From Brevipalpus yothersi (lineage: Eukaryota > Arthropoda > Arachnida > Trombidiformes > Tenuipalpidae), in the NCBI GenBank assembly GCA_003956705.1, contig QZCP01000072.1, forward strand, positions 2,900 to 66,899: a stretch of DNA of 64,000 nt, read 5' to 3'. This document shows, one piece after another, positions 1 to 12,789 of this stretch. A program made the translations under genes and the position numbers. The first letter of the stretch is position 1. Every line of letters starts with the position of its first letter. Below the pieces are notes generated by a model, which ran no database searches, was not told the origin of the DNA, and saw only the letters and a list, made by a program, of their open reading frames with translations.

Positions 1-61
<61 letters not shown>
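1..61. repeat. (GA)n microsatellite
   Basis: A pure GA dinucleotide run truncated by the window edge, so its true length is unknown. It is one of four arrays with GA on the + strand; the other arrays of this class in the first 22 kb have TC. Confidence 0.98.
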
Positions 62-63
<2 letters not shown>

Positions 64-1039
64 AAAGTCATCCGCCATAATACATTGGTTTGTCAGTGAA
101 AACTGAAAGATCAATATTTTGCAAGTGGGCCTCATGGTGACAGTTATTGGCTTTTCAGATGATAGAAATATTGCAGCCTTACATTTGAACATTGCGTATG
201 ATTGCTTTTTCAAATTTCGATGAGAGGAAGAGAGAGAGCGAGATAGAGATAGAAAATGATGTAGGCCATTGAAATGGAATCGTTATTTTTCTGTCTTTCA
301 ACAGTATAATTTTTTCACCATCTCTTCCATACTCATCTTCATGGTTGATCGTATATTTTTCCCTATCTTCCACAGTCACTCCAATATGGAGTTCCCAAAA
401 ATTTTTCTTACCCAATTCCAGGTTACAATAATCATCAATCTTGTCCCTAGTTAGTGTAGTGACCCAGAGGACTGTCGAGCTGAGGGAAAAAGATGAGGGA
501 GAAAGAAAGAGAGAGGATGCTGGGGATGGTTCATCTCCCTATGGTCATATCGGAAATCTTGGAAATGAAGATAGGGAATCGATTGATTTGATTGAATTGT
601 GTAGGTCTCCTGAGGCCATACATAAGTCTGACATATTAATTCTTAGTCTTCATTGGATTCATCGTTCCTCTCTTGATCATGCTTCATTACCATTGTGAAC
701 CGGAACCTCATCCACTATTAACGGGCCCATTAGATAAATGGAGATGGAAAATATAGCGAATAATTTAGGTGATGAAAGTGAGCACAATATTTTTCATCAT
801 CATCCCAGTATATATGTGTGCTCTCCTATTGATGATGAATTGTCATAGATTTTATTTCGGTGATTTGGATAAAAGATTTATCTAATGAAAATACGTACAC
901 AACAATGACCATGGCTATCTTGGCAAATTATGGTCACCCGAAAAGCGTGCCTTCTTTTTCCGTTTATCCACCAATTTTCCCATGCATCATCATTCAAATC
1001 AGCTATTCATCCCGATACCAAGTCCGCGCCTATCATTCC

Positions 1040-1082
<43 letters not shown>

Positions 1083-1582
1083 TTCTCTCCCAAATCATCT
1101 GTTTATACTTGCTCATCCATTCATCAAATTTTCACTCAAATCAAATGAGCCTTTCCAATATAAATGATTACTTTGATTGGTATTTAGTGGGCGAAGACAA
1201 TTCCCTTACACTGTATTCACCTATGATTATCATTTTATAATGGAGCCCGCAAAATTTCAAACTCCCCAACAAAATTTCAATACACACATAGACATGCAAA
1301 TAAGAATAAACCACCAAAATTTTCATTTCTCTTTCTTTCTTTCTTTCTCTCTTTATTATCATCACAATACACTTTCGTGTTGATACACACTTCATTTGAT
1401 CTTTTACATCAGCAGATCATGAATAGAGATCGCTCCAATGATTACACTCTCACACAATACGTACACACTTAGACCCTCATTTGTCCTGAGGTTTTTCCAT
1501 CAAAATTTTGTATCCACATCTCTCATCACATTTATGTGTGTCTGGATCTTTTCATCCATCTCTTGCTACATCTCTCTCTCTC

Positions 1583-1614
<32 letters not shown>

Positions 1615-4600
1615 CTCATCACCGATAAAAGCCTCGCTGACAAGCCATCCAACCGTAATATACACATAGAAGGTCAGCATCCCAAAATTTCGGGCGTACA
1701 TAGGCCACACGAACAGATGTCCGACTCTCAAGCCACCTTCCTGAGAGGGGATGAAGGAGGAGGAGGGGGAGGAGAAGGATGAAGATGCCGTGTTCCGAGG
1801 AGAGATGCTGGATTGATGCAAGAGAGAGATGAACAAATGAATGTAGCGGGTTTCATTCTCATAAACAGATTGACAAGGTTCGATTGGATGCTGTGTATCC
1901 CCTGTTCTATATATATTCATGTATGGCTCAAGTCACTTTCCGATGTCCACATGAGATTGAACCTTTTCATCGGCTTTTGTATTCCTCATTCTCAATCGAG
2001 GGATTGATCAGGCTTCCTTTTGTATTGTATGTGGACCATGTCCAATTCGATTTCGACTGCTTATCCTAGGCGCTTTGGCTTTCACAATCTATTCGATTGA
2101 TTGGAAAATGAATACACATATTCCATATACATATATACATTCTCGAAATATGAGATATAATCTTTCCTCTATTCCAATTTTTCCCTATCATATATTCATA
2201 TGCTTAGGATCAAACTGAATATACATCTTTTCCTCTCCTACTTGCTGACATCCGTCATCTCTCAATTGGATCACTTCACTTCACACAGGATTTATGTGTC
2301 AAATTTTTGACCCTTTTCTTTTCGATAGAGATCCAAGAGAGATCTTCCTCCCTTCCGTTATATTCACATGGAAATCGAATGATGAGAGTGACAAAGGACG
2401 AGAAGCCTTGGCCCAATCCTGATGATATGATAATTTTCAATGGCTTCCTTGAAATTGTGTGTTCAATATCATATAAATCTGTGCCTGTTTGATCATCCAG
2501 GATCACTCATATCTTTGCATTAGATTTAACCATCACTTGCCATTCTGATCACCATCATTTTCTTCATCAACACGACACTACGTTTATACGTTTATACTGA
2601 AAAATTAAGGGTTCTCTTCAGGAACCGTTATACAGTCTTAATTTTATGGAATGTCATTCAATCACACCGATCATTTAGCTCTCTCTCTCTCTCTCTCTCT
2701 CCCTCTCTCTCTCTTCCTAAACTCATTCAACTGGAGCCGAAAATTTGATACAAAATTTGAAACTTTTATCCATGACCTGTTCACAGGATCGAAATCCTAT
2801 CTGAGAAACTTCAACGATGTATTGAAACTATCAAAAAAAAATTTTACTGAGCAAATGTATCTCAAGTAACAATCTTTATCACCCCATTGACCAGCAATTA
2901 ACTGTCAACCGTTGATGATTTGAGTTGTAGTGATGTGATCTTCTTTTTCAAACCAGATTAGTTGATCAATGATTTCCGTCTCATTCATTCGAATGGGTTA
3001 TCCTTATTTACCCCTGATTTGGATCAATGTGTGTGTGTGTATGTGTGTATGTATGTTGGTGTAAGCGGAACGAATGATGAACATAATCAATGAATTATAT
3101 ATCCAAATGTTTGGAGAGCTTGCTTATCTTTTAGCCATTAAAATTATCCACTGAGAAAGATCTCTTCCTACAAGAAAAAGAGAATACAGCCAATCTAGCA
3201 TGCTGTGTTTGGAAAATATTTACTTTTTTGATCATTTTCACACAGAAAAAGTGATCTCCAGAAGCATCAAAGTGATGAAAAGAAGAATCTCATATTTTTT
3301 CTCTCTCATCTCAAATGTGAAGATACCTTTTCCAGTACTTATTATCCCTTTTGTTCCAATCTGCGAGCCTTAAACAGACTAGAAGGGCTCTTAAAATTCC
3401 TTCTTTTGCTTACTCATGTCAATAGCTACGACGATAGCACTTGGTCAATGAGTTGAGCATGAAAAACAAAGTACATATATATTGTAAATAATCTGCACGC
3501 GATAGCATTTTATTATAAATCTGTTGGAAAATTGAATTAGCCGGAAAAATTTTTCTTTCTCTTTTTCACCAATTTATATTGGAATCATGAGAAAGATCTG
3601 GTCGACGAGAGAGACAGAAAAGAGAAAGAAAAGTTTTCGCTACTTTTTTGATGGATACTTTTTTCGGTTCTTATAATGGCTCATGGTACTGCTTCAGTTT
3701 TTTTACAGTATTTTTGAAAAAAAGTGTAGCAAATAAAGGAAAATAAGTGATATAAGTAGAGAGAGAGAGAGAGAAATAAGAAGCAATAAGATGAGTGAGA
3801 AAAAGTACTTGAAGGAAAAAAATATTTTCTGCTACCAACTCTCGATCATCACATCATCTCGATTCACAGCATCCGTATTTTCGTGATCAAAACCCTCTGA
3901 TTTTGTGAATCTGATCAACGGTGAAAAATCACAGCCCGAAACCCCGAAATTGGTGAGGACAAATTGTGCCACATGAAAAATTAAGCTAAAATTCAATTGC
4001 TTCCTCTCTTCATCCATTTCGTGATGATACATAAGCCAGCAAGTAGTGATGTAGTGGCATTTGCACTCACGGACAGATGAGAAAAAAAAATAGGAACCAA
4101 ACAGACTGACAGATCAATCTACTGGAATAGAGTAGTATTTTGTTGATGAACATGAATCCAACAGTTGGCCTGTCTACCGTGTATATGTGTATGTATGTGT
4201 GTATCTGTCCATGAATATGGGTATGTATGTGACACCCAGTTACGGATAAAGTTATCAAAATTTGACGGTCTTAACCTTCATCCACCAGTATCTTCATCTT
4301 TTGCCACCGTTTCTAATCATCCATGACAAACCTTATGAACTGAATTAATAACATCATCATCATGATTCTCTATGCTACAAATTAGAGAGAAAAAAGATGA
4401 GAAGAGAGAAATAAAGAGGCCTCAATTTTGGCATCTTTCTTGGGGTTAAAATGAATCAAAATTTTGATTCAATACAATTCTGAGTTAATCGAAATACATA
4501 AATATGTGTATTAAAATTTCCAGGTGAATCGTGTGATCTCGATTAGGGAAGAAGAGATGATGTTCATTTATTAACTTCCAAATTTTTGCCCATTCATCCA

Positions 4601-6620
4601 ATAAACAAAATTTTGAATTCAAATTTTGTATTGCAAAACTTCAAGTGTTGTAGGTCTGCTCAATTTGATCTTGATTCAATCAAACTATTCATCTTCATCC
4701 GCCAACGAATGTCAATTAATCGAAGGTTTTGGTGAATGTGTGTGTGTGAAAACCCTCGCATTTCCACATTTTTTGAGCAACTAATCATTTGTGACAATCT
4801 GTAGTCTAATCAGTATTCAGAATATCCATAAGATAATCGAATTATATCTCGCAAAAAGATTTGATACTACTGCTGCTGATGCATTTCATTTTCGATTCTC
4901 GAATGACCGAATCTTAAGTTCATCATACTTAATCAGCTGTGTAAGCTCAGTGGATTTGTTGATAAGTTTGATTGATAAATCCCGTTAGGATGATCTATTG
5001 CCCATGGTTAATCAGATAGGGAACATCTCTTCTCTAAAATCCTACTTTTTTTTATTCCTCTCTCTCTTTTATCCTTTCATCCATGCTCTCCATTCTTATT
5101 TCTTTTCACTTATCTGTGAATACCATGCTGATTAATACGCCCCAATGTATGCATGCGAAAAAGTTCATTTCAATCAACACCAACACATGAGAGACTAGAA
5201 AGATGCTGGCGATTATCAATTATATAAATTCTCGTTCTGGTGATCTATTCGCTTACTTATCTTGTGTGTTTATATTTTTTATGCTGATGAATTCTCTTTC
5301 GAAATACATTCAGGCATACACACTGGAGAAAGCATAAGACACCTTGATACTGTGATGGATGATTGAAATTTATCTGAAATTGAATAAGAATAATGACACT
5401 AATCTTATGGTACCATTTTTGCTCCCCATCGTAAGCATGTACACAGAGATGGCTTCCATGTCAAAGGCTGAAATTCACCGTAACAAAATGGTTGATAAAT
5501 TTTTTTTGTACCCAAATTTTGGGAATAACATTAATGGAGGCCCACTGAAATGGTTGATGAGCAGATTTAAGTATTTTTAATTAACCTGGTATATCTAATC
5601 CAAAGGTTGTCATCAGAGGTACACACATACACGCACTTATCATTGATCAAAGTGTATCTTTTCCTCTCTTCCTCTCTCTCTCTCTCTACGTGAATCATCA
5701 TTGTTCTGGGAATTTTGCATCATCTCTTCTCTCATCCATTTATCTTTGGCTGTGAGCATGTAAGCTTTCCAGCCATGTGAGATGGAATATATATCTTAAT
5801 CTGATGTAGTCTCATTAATTTTGATAGCCAAATGAAGTTGAATTCATTTTCAATTTAAGACAAGATGAGAATAAGAAGAACAGAAGAAAAAAGAGTAGAA
5901 GAAAAGTTCAAGATGAAGTATCATTTTATCTGATTTCTTTACCTTCATGAGCATGAATATATGTGTGTGTGTAAGGAATCGTATTTTGATGATGAGTAAA
6001 GGAGTACAGTAGTAGACAAGTGAAAGATGGGCAAAAGATGAGAATAAAATAGCAGGAAGACAGGATGGCTAAGATAGACATGCACTTTGAATTTGGAAGT
6101 GGGAATGCTTCCTGGATGAGAATTGCTGATTTTTTGATGAGAAAAATTTTCTCATCAGAATTTTTGTGGTTACAAGAAAAAAGGAGAAGATGCATGATGA
6201 TCTTCCTTTGCCCTCACATGCTCTTCATCTTCATCTTTATTATTGGATTATATTTTCTATTCTTCCCATTTGATCTGGGATCAAAACATTTTCAGTCTTC
6301 ATGATGCCTTGATATTGAAATTAAAAATCTTTCATTTTCATGTGAATTCTCGAGATTTTCCATTTTTGAAACATTGAATCTGAATTGTGAATATAGCCAT
6401 TGTGTTTCATCAAACGAATAACACAATTGAGAAATCATCCACACAAATCACCATTCAATATTGCATCACAATGAAACAAAATTCTACCTCCTATCGATTT
6501 TTGAACACCCAATCCAATTTGCATATTTTCCATTGAACATTCATCTTCATCCACATCAATCGAAATGAATAATTCGAATTGTAATGTTGACTGGCTGAAT
6601 GTTTGCTGATCATCATCATG

Positions 6621-6652
<32 letters not shown>

Positions 6653-6802
6653 TAACTGTTAATTTCCCGCCGAGATATGCTGCAAGACATTGGCCCAATT
6701 CATGCGGCAATGCGTGTTTACAGTGTGGCTGGATTTGTACCTCATAATATTGATGATGAAATGTGTATTGCAAGTTATCAGTTCTCATTCTTCAAATCAT
6801 CA

Positions 6803-6805
<3 letters not shown>
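62..6805. other. non-coding AT-rich DNA with short TC arrays
   Basis: I see no gene that I can support. Open frames here are short, and many are translations of dinucleotide runs (SLSLSL or ERERER). TC arrays lie at 1042-1090, 1571-1614, 2679-2714 and 5671-5687, and a CA run at 6624-6648. A GC-richer patch at 1623-1740 has splice-like edges and is discussed as a finding. The sequence fits intergenic DNA or long introns. Confidence 0.7.
1571..1614. repeat. (TC)n microsatellite
   Basis: A 44-bp TC run with one G interruption (1605), directly beside the GC-richer patch at 1623-1740. Confidence 0.95.

Positions 6806-6879
<74 letters not shown>
6806..6879. repeat. (TC)n microsatellite
   Basis: A 74-bp uninterrupted TC run and one of the longest in the window. 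Long open frames across it are artefacts of the repeat. Confidence 0.97.
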
Positions 6880-6883
<4 letters not shown>

Positions 6884-7067
6884 CATCATTTCACAAAATC
6901 TGGTGCTCATACACACGCACACACATACATATCAAGAAGGAAAAATCAGTCATCATCATATTCAAACCACGATTAGTAACCGAGACAAACGTTGCCAAGC
7001 CCGCTAGACTGACTGTGTTTCGGAGGCTCAGGCCAACATACTTTCGGCAGTTATTGATGCCCCCTAT

Positions 7068-7069
<2 letters not shown>

Positions 7070-7107
<38 letters not shown>
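7070..7107. repeat. (TC)n microsatellite
   Basis: A TC run preceded by a GC-richer unique patch (about 6980-7069). I could not recognise a product in that patch. Confidence 0.95.
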
Positions 7108-7108
<1 letters not shown>

Positions 7109-9641
7109 ATCAAACTATGGCATCGAAGAGCCCCTTTTGCCCTGATTCAATTCTTTCTTGCCCCGTGGCTTAAATATCAGCCTCTAAACCACAATCTAAC
7201 TCTCTCATCATTATCTGGTCTAGAGAGAGAGAGATGAGATCAGAAAAGTTCTGAACTTTCTGCTGAACGTTCTTCCAGCAGATGGCATAACGTCGATCGA
7301 TTCATTCAATTTCAAATTGAAATTTTCAATTTGGAGAGTTGATTTTTGATTGATAAGGAATTCGTTCTTGCATGGTGGAACAGATCAGTGTGATGGGATT
7401 CAAAGATGATTGAAGGAAAGAGATGGAAAAGAATGCAAGTTCTCAAAGGATTGAATGATTCATATGTAAGTGTGTGCATGAGGATGATACATCGGAATTT
7501 TTCGAATTACAACAAAGTATTTGAAAATGATATTCATTTATTATTATATCATCAATTATATACCATTCAATTTGATGACCTGATTTCCATGCCTCACCTG
7601 GGCTTGACCACTTATGATTGTGTATGTAAGAACGTATACCAGGAAAAGGGGCTCACATTCAGGGCAGTGATGCCCGAGCAAAGAACAAAAGTATAGTGAA
7701 CACATTGACCGATTCATGGATTGCAATTGGATGGAAATAAAAAAAGAATGAATCATCTCTAATGATCCTGAACTTTTCACCCAAAACATGATACCAGACC
7801 GATTCGAGATGAATGCTGTTGATGATGACGATATATTCGAAAAAGTAACTCAGAATAGGTATCAGATAGTTCCATTGATCCTTCATTACCATGATCAATT
7901 GGAAGATGAGAGTAAGAAAAAGAAAAGCCTAATCTGCACGATACATTCATTTGAATTCAACTCTCTCTCTATGAGAGGATATTCTTGCATCTATCTTACT
8001 GATATTAACATCATTATCATCATCTTATGGTCAAAAACTTTTTCTGATCAAATGGAAAAAAAATTGTATCTTCCTCTCTCTCTCTCTCTTGCTCTTGCTT
8101 CATCGATACGAATAAATTGAAGATGCGGAAATTCATTTGCATCACAATCAAAGAATGTATCGTGCTTTTGGCTTATAATTGAATTTCATTCTTGCTTAAA
8201 GCTGAATAGATAAGATACTGATTATTTTTGATGTCGTTCTTTTCCTCTTCAATGATTTCATTGATTGGCCCACCTCATGTGACTGAGTTTCTAGCACGAT
8301 AAGGAAAGATGAATGATTGAGAATGAATGAGAAAGAGATGATTTCAGCATCCACTCAGCTTCTTCTTCTTCTTCCTCATCCTCTTTTCATTCAATTCATT
8401 CATCATCACAGCATCCGAGAAACTCTTCCACAATGTAACTCAAAACATTTTCGTTTTATGATGAAAACAAAAACAAGTCACAAAATCTGAGGTACTTCGG
8501 AAATTGGGAGAAAAGTTCACATCGTTGGACCGCTCAGCCCAGAATGACCTCATATATTCTGTGCATGGATACAAGAAAAAGTTTATCAATAGTATTGGAA
8601 AAGTATCGAAAAATTCTAACTTTTTCAGCATGATATCCTGTATCCTTTTCGAATTATATGAGGCCTACGATATGGGTGCATTGAGCTTATCAGAGGTTCC
8701 ATAAGTTATCACCAGCAAAATTCTATTCGTAGGTAGATTGATTGATCGATTTTAAATCGAAATATTTGATCTCTCTTCCTTATAAGTATCAAAAGAAGTC
8801 ATCACATGTGTGCCCATGAATCCTATTATGTATCTGTAATATGATCGAAAATTTTGTTATCAAAAGCGAAGGTGTTGATAGTGATGCTCATATTTTGGGA
8901 CAAAATTTGGCCCACTCTATGCACCCAAGATCCTCATGGTGATGTCTGGGTGGACATTTGTGGCCGCTCATCAGTGATAATTTTTTTCTCGAGATGATCT
9001 TTACTGATAACCGTAAAGGTATATGTTTATCTGAATATTTTGTTCAAATGCAAGAGGTACAAAACATCCGCTTTTCATCTCCACTTCCAGCATCTTCTTC
9101 CTCCTCCTCCTCATCAAGTCTCAGCATCTTTGCTCAACTTCATCAATTAGCTGCTCTTTCTGTTCTGCTGATTCATTTTTGCCCTCATCAAGAGAGCGGG
9201 AAAAGAAGTAAAAAGAGCTGCAAAATATCACATTAATTGACGGATTTTTCCTACAACTCAATATTGTTAATTCAGTGAAGAATTGAGTTGACGATTCTCA
9301 CTTCCACACCGGAAGTCAGTATCTATGGGAATTCTGGTAAATCCATACACTTCCACACTGAAGTAACTAATGAGGAAGAGAGGAAAATAATAATTAAAGC
9401 AACAAACTTATTGGCAAGTGATTGAATTTCAAATACACTTGTTGCTGTTACATGATAAAGTCTTTCAATTGTTATTTGAAGAGAGAGAGAGAAGAAAAAA
9501 GAGACAAAATTTGTTCACCATAAAATTGAATGTCGGAAGAAGAATAGCAAAAGATATATATGTGAAGATTTATCTCCCATGCACGGAATTTTCCACCCAA
9601 AAGTCATTATCATTCTCCATCACTCATGGCCTATGTCACGG

Positions 9642-9677
<36 letters not shown>

Positions 9678-10319
9678 TGAAGATAATTTCGTGAAGGAAT
9701 TTGAAGCAAGAGTGACTTTTAAGTGTTTATGTGCAAAGCTGACTGAATAAAAGGGAATGATTAAAGGTGACATAACAAGTTGACATAATGATATGGTCTG
9801 TTGGCGAAATAAGACGATGAAAGTGTGTATTTGTATGTGTGAGTTCTTCAAGAGTAGAATGATAGAGACAAAGATGCTTGAATGCCAAGATGATTCAACA
9901 TTCTTTCATGTACACATGTGTACACACACACATACACACATATGAAATACATCCGCATATTCCAAAGAAGAAAGAAAGATAAACTTCCGCCTGTCTTGTG
10001 GATCACTCAACCCTTTCACCATCCATTCTGATCACTTGAAATTATATCGACACACACACAAACACACTCTCACTTGACATCAGCTCTCAATTCGGGGAGA
10101 GTCCCGAATGAATGTTCATGCTGAAAGATGGCCATAAAGATGCGGAAAGCTTCAAATCATCACTCTTATGTCCCATTGTCCCAGCATCCCTCAGTGAACT
10201 CATCTACCACATCTCCATGCCAATACTGGGGAACACATAAATTATCATCAGTTTACCGTTAGCATCCACCAGCTTGTGGCCAGCAATCGCTTTCTCGCTC
10301 AGTCCAATATCACATTTGA

Positions 10320-10362
<43 letters not shown>

Positions 10363-10743
10363 ATAGCCGATGCCGGCTTCAATCAACATCGATTCTATTT
10401 CACACATCATTCATTCATTCATTTGGATGCTTGTCGAGTGTCTCTCTCACACACATACACTACTTTGCATGTGATTGGAATGGTGACAAACTCGGAATAA
10501 TGAATCAGGATGAATCGAATTGGGTGTGAGAAAGAGGAAGAAAGAAAGAGAAAAAGAGAAACTCTTTCAATTATTGTGATAACCAAAATTCTGGTGAATG
10601 CAATTGCTCCACACACTTCGAGTGATGAGATGAAGTGAAGTCAAGATTAGGCCAGCTTTTACGCATCAATAGCTGTCGGCTATGATGATTGACTCATCCT
10701 TGATCATGATCAGTGATTATGATGGAATCCTGTTTCCACTTTG

Positions 10744-10779
<36 letters not shown>

Positions 10780-12720
10780 ATCATCACTTGCTCTTTGAAG
10801 TTCCTTACATGCCAAGCGAAAGCTCATTCTTTTATGATTATATTTACCGGTAATCATGAAAAAAGCATTTGCTGTATTATTAAAATTAGCCAACTTTCCC
10901 TATGGCTCAATGGAAAGTTCACAGTGTAGAGAGGAGAAAAATTATGCAAATTATTGGTGCACTTATGATCAGCTTACAACTTGTTGATATTGGTTCGATG
11001 ACCTGGTGTTGATGATTCAAATGTTACCGAGTAAAAAAATTTGCTTTATTCACCTAAATTTTATTCTTCTTTCGTCGTGCATATGATAAATTTGGATAAG
11101 AATCAAAGCTGAGCACTGAAATTCCTTGTAAAATAGTGTGTGCGACTTGTGTCATTCATCGTATGATGATTAGTATAACGGTGCATTATTTCAAGGGTTT
11201 AGCAATTTATCAGCAGTACTCACTAAGCGTTCATTGATCTTCTGTGTTTACAATTTTTATCATCTCTCTCTCTTCCTTTCAAGGGTTCTTGATCTTTTGC
11301 TCCTCTGGTATCAGACTTTCTCTATGCTACTTTTTTCCTGTCTTCGTGAATTTTTTTCCTCTTTACCAAGCATACATACATATTCTGTCCTCCTCCGGAA
11401 AAAATTCTCTCTCTTTCCTGATTTTGGATCCAAAAAATGATTAATTTTTCGCCATTACCAGCTGATTTATTTCGATTCACATCATTTGGAATGGATGCAC
11501 ACAATTTTCAAAAATTTCCACCGACTCGTACGGAAATTCTCCTCTCCCACCTATCCAGTGGTAGAAATACTCACAGAATTCTCCCTCAGCTCCTGAATTC
11601 TGACAAGCCTAGTCAACCCTTGAACGAAGAAAAAAGTCACCCAAAAAGAAAACATTCAATCTTATCCAAAAACGCAGCAATCATTTAGATTATGTGTGTG
11701 TGTTTCAAATTCGTAATTCAAGAGGTTCATTGAGAGTTGATTTTTCATTTCCATTTTTATTAATGAACATTGGAACATCATGCATCACTCTCTTCCATCC
11801 ACCCTTCATGTATCTCTCTCTTCCTAATCTGGATGCTCTCATTTGTGGACTTTCCTTTGCTTTCATTTCTCTCTCTTTCAACCTGGACGCAATATTCTTC
11901 TCGGTCAATATTTCAATTAATCTTCTCATCTTCATCCGAGGCCTCTCACCTTGGCGATATTCTCTTCTGATAATATTGTCTGGCAAAGGGCAACCTTAAG
12001 GGTCTCTTAACACACTGGCATCAATCGTATCATACTTTTTTTCCACTATAAGAGAGTTATCTTCTTCTTCTTCTCCATCAGCTACTAGTATGCTAAGTCC
12101 AATATGACCTCGAAAGCGACTTGGAATAAGACTTTTGATCTGTGACCTCAGAATGCGATGAGGCACATGTGTCACCGATATCATAAAGTATTTGACATTT
12201 TATCATCATTATTATTATTATGATATTTTATTATCATATGATTTGATAATATATCAAATTCAATTTACGTGAAGAATATTTTGCTTCTTCTTCTTCTCTC
12301 CTCAATCTAAGTACACCCTGGGCCACCGCAGTTCTAGTCAATGATCAGGCCACCCAAAGCTGCCGCTTAACCGAAAGTGTGTGTGTGTGTGTGTGTATAT
12401 ATAATAAACGATTTACTTTTTACTTACCATTTTCTTTTATCCATACACACATTTACCGTTATCTCTTGGTCGGCCTCTTTATTTTTCACTCTTGATATGA
12501 TATTTGTAACAATTTGGGTCTCTTTTATACACTAAATTTGCTTAAATATTTTACTTTTTTATTTGGCCAGGTAAACCAGGCGGAGTTGATCATGAACTTG
12601 TAGAATGATGATGATCATCTTTCTCTCTCATCATTTCATTTTTCTATCTCTTCTGTGGTCTCTTTAAGTAATCGATGGGATCAAATCTTCATGTGATGAA
12701 ATTCTGATCAGATTGATTCG

Positions 12721-12724
<4 letters not shown>
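7108..12724. other. non-coding AT-rich DNA with TC/GA arrays
   Basis: No gene can be supported. Arrays lie at 8074-8089 (TC), 9644-9675 (GA), 10322-10361 (TC) and 10747-10777 (TC). Two patches have coding-like texture without a recognisable product: 10210-10320 and 11996-12184, both read on the minus strand. A GT run lies near 12380-12396. Confidence 0.65.
10322..10361. repeat. (TC)n microsatellite
   Basis: A 40-bp TC run followed at once by ttatag, so on the + strand it looks like a polypyrimidine tract and 3' splice site. No downstream exon is recognisable. Confidence 0.95.

Positions 12725-12785
<61 letters not shown>
12725..12785. repeat. (GA)n microsatellite
   Basis: A 61-bp pure GA run, one of the minority in this orientation. 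Confidence 0.97.

Positions 12786-12789
<4 letters not shown>

Noticed and set aside
5281..5312. Hammerhead ribozyme-like ctgatga ... cgaaa
   Set aside because: The stretch between the two motifs cannot form stem II, and no cleavage-side stem is seen.
6677..7173. Several overlapping frames of about 100-136 aa with long SLSLSL stretches
   Set aside because: They exist because a TC run lacks stop codons in any frame. The same applies to ERERER frames on the other strand, for example 21917-22257.
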